Source: Sphingopyxis sp. UBA6723 (lineage in GTDB: Bacteria > Pseudomonadota > Alphaproteobacteria > Sphingomonadales > Sphingomonadaceae). Taken from it: a stretch of 64,000 bases of DNA. A program made the position numbers and the translations under genes. Positions 18,056 to 25,009 of the stretch are shown in pieces; position 1 is the first letter of the stretch; each line of letters opens with the position of its first letter. The stretch covers positions 440,043 through 504,042 of the forward strand of contig NZ_DKIH01000010.1 of NCBI RefSeq assembly GCF_002454115.1, read 5' to 3'. The notes below the pieces were generated by a model. That model made no database searches. It was not told the DNA's origin and saw nothing but the letters and a program-made list of their open reading frames with translations.

Positions 18056-18069
18056 CCCCCCTCTCTATC

Positions 18070-18246
18070 CGTTGGTGTCGCGCGAAGTCGAGACACCTAT
18101 CGGTCGAACCTTCGAACCCTCCCTATCGTTCGTCATCCCGGCGAAGGCCGGGATCTCAACTTCGCCCAATAACGCACCGGTGAGATCCCGGCCTGCGCCG
18201 GGATGACGGGAGCAGAGCACATCTCGACTTCGCGCGCTGCGAACGG
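18070..18246. repeat. Nested pair of REPIN-like inverted repeats
   Basis: An inner inverted repeat (arms 18131-18158 and 18181-18209, cores ATCCCGGC..GCCGGGAT) sits between the two arms of a different one (18070-18103 and 18221-18246, cores CGAAGTCGAGA and TCTCGACTTCG). The outer type also occurs intact at 24922-25002. The stretch contains no gene and fills the gap before dapB. Confidence 0.75.
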
Positions 18247-18277
18247 CTAAGGGGAAACGAAGGACAGGGGACGGCAT

Positions 18278-19012
18278 ATGACCAGCATCGGCATTATCGG
18301 CAGCGAAGGCCGCATGGGCGTCGCGCTGGCCGCCGCGATCGCCGCGGCGGGGCAGCAGCATCGCGGCGCCGACAAGGGCGGCAACATCGTCAAGCTGGTC
18401 AGCGAGAGCGACGTCCTCGTCGATTTCTCCTCCCCCGCCGCGCTCGAAGCGACGCTCGACGCCTGCATCGCGGCGAAAAAGCCGATCGTCATCGGCACCA
18501 CCGGGCTCGAGGAACGCCATCATTATCTGATCGACGACGCCGCACGCGACATCGCGGTGCTGCAAACCGGCAACACCTCGCTTGGCGTCACGCTACTCGC
18601 GCATCTGGTGCGCGAGGCGGCGGCAAGGCTCGATCCCGAATATGACATCGAGATTGTCGAGATGCACCACCGGATGAAGCTCGACGCGCCCAGCGGCACT
18701 GCGCTGCTCTTGGGACAGGCGGCCGCCGACGGTCGCGGCATCGACCTTGGCAAATGCTCCGAACGCGGCCGCGACGGGCTGACCGGCGCGCGTGGTCACG
18801 GCAAGATTGGTTTCGCATCCTTGCGCGGCGGCACCGTTGCGGGCGATCACGACGTGATCTTTGCGGGCGACGAAGAAATGATCACCCTGTCGCACCGGGC
18901 CGAGAACCGGATGATCTTCGCGCGCGGCGCCGTGCGCGCCGCGCTGTGGCTGACCGGGCAGGCGCCGGGGCGCTACACGATGCCGCAGGTGCTGGGGCTG
19001 CCCCAACGGTGA
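18278..19012 (+). CDS. dapB: 4-hydroxy-tetrahydrodipicolinate reductase
   Basis: The 244-residue product reduces the DapA product with NAD(P)H in the lysine and meso-diaminopimelate pathway, so it also feeds peptidoglycan synthesis. The nucleotide-binding start is IGIIGSEGRMGVALA, the middle has VIGTTGLEE, and the active site is EMHHRMKLDAPSGTA with the catalytic His and Lys. The length is slightly below the usual 250-270. ATG at 18278 is the first plausible start after the repeat region. The stop overlaps the GTG start of nth (GTGA at 19009-19012). Confidence 0.96.
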   Translation: MTSIGIIGSEGRMGVALAAAIAAAGQQHRGADKGGNIVKLVSESDVLVDFSSPAALEATLDACIAAKKPIVIGTTGLEERHHYLIDDAARDIAVLQTGNTSLGVTLLAHLVREAAARLDPEYDIEIVEMHHRMKLDAPSGTALLLGQAAADGRGIDLGKCSERGRDGLTGARGHGKIGFASLRGGTVAGDHDVIFAGDEEMITLSHRAENRMIFARGAVRAALWLTGQAPGRYTMPQVLGLPQR

Positions 19013-19665
19013 AAAAGGCCGATATTTTCGAATTCTATCGCCGCCTCGCCGACCTCAACCCGGCGCCCGAGACCGAGCTGGCCTTTGGCAACACCTACCA
19101 GCTGCTCGTCGCCGTCGTGCTCTCGGCGCAGGCGACCGATGTCGGGGTGAACAAGGCGACGCGGCGCTTGTTTCAGGACGTGACCACGCCGCAGCAGATG
19201 ATCGACCTCGGCGAGGCGGGGCTGAAAGAGCATATCAAGACGATCGGGCTGTTCAACGGCAAGGCGAAGAATGTCATCGCGCTCTCCGAAATCCTGGTCC
19301 GCGACCATGGCGGCGAAGTCCCCGCCGACCGCGATATCTTGACCAGCCTGCCGGGGGTCGGACGCAAGACCGCCAATGTCGTGATGAACTGCGCCTTCGG
19401 CGCCGAAACCTTTGCCGTCGACACCCATATCTTCCGCGTCGGCAACCGCACCGGCCTCGCGCCGGGCAAGACCGTGCTCGCGGTCGAAAAGGCGCTGGAG
19501 AAAGGCACCCCCGCCCCCTTCCGCGTCGGCGCGCACCACTGGCTGATCCTCCACGGCCGCTACATCTGCAAGGCGCGCACGCCGGAGTGCTGGCGCTGCC
19601 CGGTCGCCGACCTGTGCCGGTTCAAGCCGAAGACGGCAGCGCCGAAGGGGAAAAGGGCGGCGTGA
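19009..19665 (+). CDS. nth: Endonuclease III (oxidised-pyrimidine DNA glycosylase / AP lyase)
   Basis: The 218-residue product begins at GTG 19009, overlapping the dapB stop, and starts MKKADIFEFYRRLADLNPAP. It has the helix-hairpin-helix LPGVGRKTANVV with the catalytic lysine K120, the catalytic aspartate D138 in AVDTHIFR, and a 4Fe-4S cluster site with spacing C-X6-C-X2-C-X5-C (C187, C194, C197, C203). It removes damaged pyrimidines in base-excision repair. The frame is open far upstream inside dapB, but that stretch is a shadow. Confidence 0.96.
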   Translation: MKKADIFEFYRRLADLNPAPETELAFGNTYQLLVAVVLSAQATDVGVNKATRRLFQDVTTPQQMIDLGEAGLKEHIKTIGLFNGKAKNVIALSEILVRDHGGEVPADRDILTSLPGVGRKTANVVMNCAFGAETFAVDTHIFRVGNRTGLAPGKTVLAVEKALEKGTPAPFRVGAHHWLILHGRYICKARTPECWRCPVADLCRFKPKTAAPKGKRAA

Positions 19666-19669
19666 AAAA

Positions 19670-19842
19670 GGGTTCACGCGGCGACGCGGAGCCGCGGAGG
19701 GAGTATCCCAGTTCCGTTTGCCCTGAGCTTGTCGAAGAGCCGTTCTTCCTTCTGGCGGGGCAAAAAGAACGCTGCTTCGACAGGCTCAGCACGAACGGAT
19801 TCAGGGTAATCCCTCCGCGGCTCCGCGGCTCCGCGTGAACCC
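19670..19842. repeat. Second nested pair of REPIN-like inverted repeats
   Basis: The outer arms GGGTTCACGCGG..CGGAGGGA (19670-19709) and its complement (19804-19842) enclose a second element with arms 19714-19740 and 19771-19798, cores TGAGCTTGTCGAAG and CTTCGACAGGCTCA. It lies between nth and the M20 peptidase gene and contains no gene. Confidence 0.75.
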
Positions 19843-19917
19843 AAATCTCTGCGTCCTCTGCGCGAAACATTCTGGCTCCCCTTGCGCAACCCGCAGCACG
19901 CGCCATAGTCGGGTTCC

Positions 19918-21291
19918 ATGCGCAACCTGACCGCCCCGCTCGCCCTCGCCGCCGCCCTGCTCGCCGCCGCGCCCGTCCACGCCAAACCCGCCGATGCGGA
20001 CGCCGCGAAGCAGATCCTGAAGGACAGCATCGCGATCCCGACGGTCGAGGGGCGCGGCAAGGTGCCCGAACTGGCGGCCTATTATGCCGGGGTGCTGAAG
20101 GCCGCGGGCTATGCCGACAGCGATATCGAGATCACCCCGATGGGCGAAACCGCGACCCTCGCCGCGACGCTGACTGGCACGACAAAGAAGAAACCGATCC
20201 TGCTGCTCGGTCATATGGATGTTGTCGCGGCCGACCCAAAGGATTGGACGCGCGATCCCTTCGTCCCGGTCGAGGAGAATGGCTATATTTTCGGCCGCGG
20301 GTCGGAGGACAACAAGTTCGACATCGCGATGATGGTCGCAACGATGGCGCAGCTGAAAAAGGACGGGTTCAAGCCGCAGCGCTCGATCATCCTGCTGCTG
20401 ACGGGTGACGAAGAAACCCAGATGGTGACGACCCGCGCGCTCGCCGCCAAATATAAGGACGCCGAATTTGCGCTGAACGGCGACGGCGGCGGCGGGACGC
20501 TCGGCGAGGATGGCAAGCCGCAATATTACGGGCTGCAGGCGGGCGAAAAAACCTACGCCGACTTCACCTTGGAAGTCACCAACCCCGGCGGCCACAGCTC
20601 GCGTCCGTCGCCGGTCAACGCGATCGTCCAGCTGGCCGCGGCACTTGAAAAGGTCGGTGCCTATAAATTCACGCCCCAACAGAATGAACTGACCAAAATC
20701 GGCATGCCGATCGTCGCCGATCAGGTCGGCGGCAATATGGGCGCCGCGCTCAAGGCTTTCGCCGCGAACCCGGAGGACGCGGACGCGATCACCAAGATTC
20801 GCGCCGACCCCGAATATGTCGGGCAGATCGGCACCACCTGCGTGCCGACTTTGGTGAAGGGCGGCCATGCCGAAAACGCGCTGCCGCAGCGCGCCACCGC
20901 CAACATCAACTGCCGTATCTTCCCTGGCGTCCCGGTCGAAAGCGTGCGCGCCGAGCTGGAACGCGTCATCGCGGACCCCGCGGTCAAGGTGAACCCCGAT
21001 CCCGACGCCAGTGCCAGCGACGCTTCGCCGCTGCGTCCCGACGTCATGGCGGCGGTCAAGAAAGCCGTCCACGCCCGCGCTCCCGGGCTGCCGATCATCC
21101 CCTCAATGAGCGCGGGCGCGACCGACAGCTATCATTTCCGCATCGCCGGGGTGCCGAGCTACGGCGTCGCCGGGTTGTTTTCGAAAGCCAGCGACAGCTT
21201 CGCCCACGGCCTCAACGAACGCGTCCCGGTCGATGCGATCGTTCCCGCGCTGGCGCATTGGGACAGCCTGCTCAGGGATTTGTCGAAATAG
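19918..21291 (+). CDS. M20/M25/M40 family metallopeptidase, secreted
   Basis: The 457-residue product has a signal peptide (MRNLTAPLALAAALLAAAPV, cleavage after HA) and the M20 fold. Metal ligands are visible: LLGHMDVVAA (His and Asp near residue 98), GRGSEDNK, LLTGDEETQM with the catalytic Glu, and a late AGATDSYHF and SFAHGLNE His. Insertion of a dimerisation domain starts near residue 215. It should be a periplasmic dizinc peptidase or amidohydrolase, for example a dipeptidase; the substrate is not shown. It ends 6 bp from the facing AraC gene. Confidence 0.88.
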   Translation: MRNLTAPLALAAALLAAAPVHAKPADADAAKQILKDSIAIPTVEGRGKVPELAAYYAGVLKAAGYADSDIEITPMGETATLAATLTGTTKKKPILLLGHMDVVAADPKDWTRDPFVPVEENGYIFGRGSEDNKFDIAMMVATMAQLKKDGFKPQRSIILLLTGDEETQMVTTRALAAKYKDAEFALNGDGGGGTLGEDGKPQYYGLQAGEKTYADFTLEVTNPGGHSSRPSPVNAIVQLAAALEKVGAYKFTPQQNELTKIGMPIVADQVGGNMGAALKAFAANPEDADAITKIRADPEYVGQIGTTCVPTLVKGGHAENALPQRATANINCRIFPGVPVESVRAELERVIADPAVKVNPDPDASASDASPLRPDVMAAVKKAVHARAPGLPIIPSMSAGATDSYHFRIAGVPSYGVAGLFSKASDSFAHGLNERVPVDAIVPALAHWDSLLRDLSK

Positions 21292-21297
21292 GGCGCC

Positions 21298-22197
21298 TCA
21301 CGCCGACAATCCGAATTCCGGCGCCGCGCGGAGGCGCGCGGCGTCGCGGAGCGGCGGCAGGCCGAAGGCGCGGCTATAGTCGCGGTTGAACTGCGACGGG
21401 CTTTCGTACCCGACGTGGAAACCCGCGCTGGCCGCGTCCATCGCCTCCGACACCATCAACCGCCGCGCTTCCAGCAGCCGCAGCCGGGTGCGATATTGCA
21501 GCGGGCTGAAACGCGTCACGCTCTTGAAATGCTCGTGGAAGGACGACGGGCTCATCCCTGCCAATCCGGCCAAGTCATCGATGCTGAAGACGCCGGCATA
21601 ATGATCCTTGATCCACGCCACCGCGCGGCTGATCTGGTGCAGCCGGGTGTCGGCGGTCGCAATATGGCGCGGCATCGCGCCCTGCGATCCGGTCAGCAGC
21701 CGGTATAAAATCTCGCGTTCCGCAAGCGGCGCCAGCGCGGCCATATCGTGGGGCGTATCGAGCAGGCGCAGCAGGCGCAGCGCGGCATCGAGCAGGCCCG
21801 TATCGACGTCGCCGACCGCAATCGACGGGGCATGATCGCTACGCGGAACGCGCGCCTCATGCGCCAGCAGCAGGTCGCTCAGCACAGCGACGTCCAGGTC
21901 CAACTTCAGGCACAGATAGGGATTGTCGGGGCTGGCATCGACGACCATGCCGCTCACCGGCAGATCGACCGAAACGACAAGAAACTGTGCGCTGTCATAA
22001 ATAAAGCTCGCATCGCCCAGCAGCACGCGCTTGCGGCCGCTGATGGCCAGGCACAGCGACGGCTCGTACACGACGGGCATCGGCTCGCTCGGCTCGGAGC
22101 TACGGACAAGCGATACGCGCGGCAGCGCGCACGGGTGAACCCCGTCGGTCGGCCGATGACGGAGCAAAAGAGAACGCATTTCTTCAAGTTTTGTCAT
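21298..22197 (-). CDS. AraC family transcriptional regulator (YqhC-like)
   Basis: The 299-residue product has an AraC_N ligand-sensing domain (residues about 20-170, with LCLAISGRKRVLLGD and FLVVSVDLPVSG) and two C-terminal helix-turn-helix units (about 190-285, with FSIDDLAGLAGMSPSSFHEHFK and SAGFHVGYESPSQFNRDYSRAFG). This arrangement matches YqhC, which activates aldehyde-reductase genes. It is divergent from an SDR gene across 163 bp, so regulation of that SDR in response to an aldehyde or related substrate is a reasonable inference. A short palindrome lies between them. Confidence 0.88.
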   Translation of the reverse strand: MTKLEEMRSLLLRHRPTDGVHPCALPRVSLVRSSEPSEPMPVVYEPSLCLAISGRKRVLLGDASFIYDSAQFLVVSVDLPVSGMVVDASPDNPYLCLKLDLDVAVLSDLLLAHEARVPRSDHAPSIAVGDVDTGLLDAALRLLRLLDTPHDMAALAPLAEREILYRLLTGSQGAMPRHIATADTRLHQISRAVAWIKDHYAGVFSIDDLAGLAGMSPSSFHEHFKSVTRFSPLQYRTRLRLLEARRLMVSEAMDAASAGFHVGYESPSQFNRDYSRAFGLPPLRDAARLRAAPEFGLSA

Positions 22198-22289
22198 GGT
22201 GACGGTTTTGCAGCCTTGCGCTGCCCCGACAAGCGCAAAGCGCCGTGTCCGGAGGATCGTGCAATCATTGCGGAGCCTTGATCTACCGT

Positions 22290-22304
22290 CTGACCGCCAG
22301 TCAG
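22290..22304. promoter_or_regulatory. Possible operator between the AraC and SDR genes
   Basis: CTGAC-CGCCA-GTCAG is a short palindrome 57 bp before the SDR start, just downstream of a TTGATC that could be a -35 box. It is too short to be certain; it is listed because it lies in the divergent promoter region. Confidence 0.3.
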
Positions 22305-22360
22305 GCGCAAAAGCGGGTCAACGGATGGCATAGGGCCGTCCGGTTTCGATGGAGACGATT

Positions 22361-23095
22361 ATGACCCCCAATACCGACAAGGTCATCCTGATCACCGGCG
22401 CGAGCAGCGGCATCGGCGCCGCCACGGCGCGCGAACTCGCTGCTACCGGCGCAACGCTTTTGCTCGGCGCCCGCCGTACCGACCGGCTCGAAGCTCTCGC
22501 GGCCGAAATCGCCGCTGCGGGCGGCAGCGCCGACTATCGCGCGCTCGATGTGACCAGCCGTGACGACATGCAGGCATTCGTCGATCATGCGATCGCGCGC
22601 TTCGGCCGCGTCGATGTGCTCATCAACAATGCGGGCATCATGCCGCTATCGCCGCTCGCCGCGCTCGAGACCCAAAATTGGGACGCGATGATCGACGTCA
22701 ACATCCGCGGCGTCCTCAACGGCATTGCTGCGGCTCTGCCGGGCTTCACCGCACAGGGTTCGGGCCATTTCGTCAATGTCGCCTCGCTCGGCGCGCATTA
22801 TGTGGTTCCGACCGGTGCGGTCTATTGCGCGACCAAGTTTGCGGTGTGGGCGATCACCGACGGTATCCGGCAGGAACATCGGGATGTGCGCGCGACGATC
22901 ATCTCGCCCGGCGTTGTCGAATCCGAACTCGGCCATGACATCACCGATCCGGCCAGCGCCGCCGCGATGGCGGAATTCCGCAGCATCGCGATCACCCCCG
23001 ATGCCATCGCCCGCGCAATCCGCTTCGCGGTCGAACAGCCCGATGATGTCGATGTCAGCGAGATCATCGTGCGCCCGGTGAAGGGCAGCTTCTGA
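22361..23095 (+). CDS. Short-chain dehydrogenase/reductase
   Basis: The 244-residue product is a classical SDR oxidoreductase. It has the cofactor motif TGASSGIG (about residues 11-18), NNAG near residue 87, and a catalytic Ser-Tyr-Lys set in VASLGAHY and VYCATK with the usual 13-residue Ser-Tyr spacing. It should reduce a carbonyl or oxidise an alcohol with NAD(P)(H). ATG at 22361 has GGAG 6-7 nt upstream; ATG at 22349 is the longer option by four residues. It is divergent from the YqhC-like regulator, its likely controller. The substrate is unknown. Confidence 0.88.
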   Translation: MTPNTDKVILITGASSGIGAATARELAATGATLLLGARRTDRLEALAAEIAAAGGSADYRALDVTSRDDMQAFVDHAIARFGRVDVLINNAGIMPLSPLAALETQNWDAMIDVNIRGVLNGIAAALPGFTAQGSGHFVNVASLGAHYVVPTGAVYCATKFAVWAITDGIRQEHRDVRATIISPGVVESELGHDITDPASAAAMAEFRSIAITPDAIARAIRFAVEQPDDVDVSEIIVRPVKGSF

Positions 23096-23104
23096 GGATG
23101 CCGC

Positions 23105-23137
23105 GTGGCAGCGCTGCTAGTCCAGCAGCGCTGCCAC
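23105..23137. terminator. Long hairpin between the SDR and TetR genes
   Basis: GTGGCAGCGCTGCT pairs perfectly with AGCAGCGCTGCCAC (14 bp) with a 5-nt loop. A short T-run (CTTTT) follows on the plus side. It lies 10 nt past the SDR stop and overlaps the last codons of the facing TetR gene, so it probably ends transcription of the SDR gene. Confidence 0.65.
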
Positions 23138-23710
23138 CGCCTTTTCGATCATCGCCGCCGCCGCTTCCGCACCAAAGCTGGCGGCATCGAGCGACAGTTC
23201 GAGCCACAGCCCGTCGACCATCGCGGTCAGCATGATCGCCAGCCGCTCGGCGTCGCGCGCGCCGCAAGCGGTCAGCAGTTCGCCGAGCCGCGCACGGTAT
23301 CCGGCGTAACTTTCCGCGTGAATATCCGCCATCCGCGCGTCGCTCCGCGCCAGCGCCCAGAAGGCGGTCCACGCCCCCAGCAATTCGGGATCGGTGACCG
23401 GGGCGCGGAAACTTGCGGTCAGATACGCCAGCAACCGCGCCCGCGGTTCGGGTCTGGCGCTCGCCACGGCGGCGGCAAAAATCGCGTCCATCCGGTCGCT
23501 GGTCGCCTGATAGGTCGCCGCGACCAGATCGTCGATGCCGTCGAAATAATGGCGCAGCAGCCCCGGCGACACCCCCGCTTTCGCGCAGATTGCCCGGACA
23601 TTGGTGCCCGCCAGCCCATGCTCCGCCAGGCACGCGGCAGTCGCCTCGATCAGATCACTACGGCGGGCATCGGCGCTTTCGCGCGTAAAGGCTTGGCGAG
23701 CGGGTTGCAT
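23117..23710 (-). CDS. TetR family repressor, BetI-like
   Basis: The 197-residue product from ATG 23710 has a TetR helix-turn-helix (residues about 15-60, VRAICAKAGVSPGLLRHYFDG) and a BetI-type C-terminal ligand domain (AVDGLWLEL-like stretch MLTAMVDGLWLELSL). BetI proteins repress genes for choline or betaine metabolism and related catabolic genes. A 22-bp palindrome lies 2 bp before the start and 11 bp before the divergent oxygenase gene, so it probably represses both. A longer frame from 23773 would read across the operator and is rejected. The ligand is not known. Confidence 0.88.
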   Translation of the reverse strand: MQPARQAFTRESADARRSDLIEATAACLAEHGLAGTNVRAICAKAGVSPGLLRHYFDGIDDLVAATYQATSDRMDAIFAAAVASARPEPRARLLAYLTASFRAPVTDPELLGAWTAFWALARSDARMADIHAESYAGYRARLGELLTACGARDAERLAIMLTAMVDGLWLELSLDAASFGAEAAAAMIEKAVAALLD

Positions 23711-23711
23711 C

Positions 23712-23733
23712 TTGTTATACGATTGTACAACAA
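23712..23733. promoter_or_regulatory. Operator palindrome between the BetI-like and oxygenase genes
   Basis: TTGTTATACGA and TTGTACAACAA form a 22-bp inverted repeat with 9 of 11 positions matched. It occupies the 33-bp gap between two divergent starts, where a TetR dimer would block both promoters. Its position against the TetR start (2 bp) suggests a leaderless or nearly leaderless repressor mRNA. Confidence 0.72.
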
Positions 23734-23743
23734 GGATCGACTC

Positions 23744-24910
23744 ATGGCAACGCTGCGCGACACTTTCGTTCATCTAGACCCGCAAGATGGCTGGTCGCTC
23801 CCGGCGTGGACATACAGCGACCCCGATTTCTACGCCGCCGAAATGGCGCGGATCTTCCGCCCCAGCTGGCAGGTCGTGTGCCACGATAGCGACATCCCGA
23901 ACCCCGGCGACTGGCACAGCATCGATTATTGCGGCGAAAGCGTCATCGTCGTGCGCGGCGCCGACCGGACCGTCCGCGCCTTCACCAATGTCTGCCGCCA
24001 CCGCGGCTCGCGGCTGGTCGATGGGTCGGCAGGCTGCGCCAAAAAGCTCGTCTGCCCCTATCATGCCTGGACCTACGACCTCGACGGCCGCCTGACCGGC
24101 GTACCCGACAGCGCGAGCTACCCGACGCTTGACAAGAACAAGGCATCGCTGGTGCCGGTCGACCTCGAACAATGGCGCGGCTTCTGGTTCGTCCGCCTCA
24201 CCGACGACGGCGGCCCCTCGGTCGCGAGCATGATGGCGCCCTATGAAGCGCAGGTCGCGCCCTATCGGTTCGAAGATCTCGGCGCTTTGGGCCGCGTCAC
24301 GCTGCGCCCGCGCGAGGTGAACTGGAAAAATGTCGGCGACAATTATTCCGACGGCCTCCACATCCCCGTCGCTCACCCCGGCCTCACCCGCCTGTTCGGC
24401 AAAAGCTATGGGGTCGAGGCGACGACCCACGTCGACCGCATGTGGGGCGACCTGATCGACCGGCCGTCGGTTAATTGGTCGGAGCGCATGTATCAGCGGC
24501 TGCTGCCGCCGGTTCCGCACCTGCCGGAGGCGAACCAGCGTCGCTGGCTCTATTTCAAGCTGTGGCCCAATGTCGCCTTCGACATCTATCCCGACCAGGT
24601 CGACTTCATGCAATGGCTGCCGACTGGCCCGACCAGCTGCCTGATCCGCGAAATCAGCTATGTCCTGCCGGATGATCGGCGCGAAATGCGCGCCGCGCGC
24701 TACCTCAACTGGCGGATCAATCGTCAGGTCAATGCCGAGGACACGTTGCTCATCACCCGCGTCCAGCAGGGGATGGCATCGCAGAGCTTCACCATGGGGC
24801 CGCTCAGCGACAAGGAAGTTTGCCTCAAGCATTTCTGCGCCCGGATGCGCGACCTGATCCCCGAATCCCGCCTCGAACAAGCCCCGCGTGCGGGATGGAG
24901 CAAAGCATGA
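23744..24910 (+). CDS. Rieske non-haem iron oxygenase, alpha subunit
   Basis: The 388-residue product has a Rieske 2Fe-2S centre (Cys84, His86, Cys104, His107, in CRHRGS and CPYHAWTYDL) and a C-terminal catalytic domain with the mononuclear iron ligands in GDNYSDGLHIPVAH (His206, His211). It belongs to the ring-hydroxylating or quaternary-amine (GbcA/CntA-like) oxygenase group. No ferredoxin, reductase or small subunit gene is adjacent, so the electron donor is encoded elsewhere. Its repressor is divergent and BetI-like, which favours an amine or betaine-type substrate. This is inference. A repeat and a flavoprotein gene follow. Confidence 0.85.
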   Translation: MATLRDTFVHLDPQDGWSLPAWTYSDPDFYAAEMARIFRPSWQVVCHDSDIPNPGDWHSIDYCGESVIVVRGADRTVRAFTNVCRHRGSRLVDGSAGCAKKLVCPYHAWTYDLDGRLTGVPDSASYPTLDKNKASLVPVDLEQWRGFWFVRLTDDGGPSVASMMAPYEAQVAPYRFEDLGALGRVTLRPREVNWKNVGDNYSDGLHIPVAHPGLTRLFGKSYGVEATTHVDRMWGDLIDRPSVNWSERMYQRLLPPVPHLPEANQRRWLYFKLWPNVAFDIYPDQVDFMQWLPTGPTSCLIREISYVLPDDRREMRAARYLNWRINRQVNAEDTLLITRVQQGMASQSFTMGPLSDKEVCLKHFCARMRDLIPESRLEQAPRAGWSKA

Positions 24911-24921
24911 CGCTAGAATTC

Positions 24922-25002
24922 CCGTTCGCATCGAGCGAAGTCGAGATGCCTATCGGAAATACGCGCCTTCGCGGTGTCTCGACTTCGCTCGACACGAACG
25001 GA
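24922..25002. repeat. REPIN-like inverted repeat between the oxygenase and flavoprotein genes
   Basis: Arms CGAGCGAAGTCGAGA (left) and TCTCGACTTCGCTCG (right) face each other within 24923-25001. The same repeat type forms the outer arms at 18070-18246. It separates two genes on one strand, and its RNA would fold into a long hairpin. Confidence 0.75.
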
Positions 25003-25009
25003 ATTTGAT

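Noticed and set aside
18070..19842. CRISPR array
   Set aside because: The repeats are few, inverted and different from each other, with no regular spacers and no cas genes nearby.
23773..23773. Longer N-terminus for the BetI-like repressor
   Set aside because: It would read through the operator palindrome and into the oxygenase start; ATG 23710 gives the expected TetR length.
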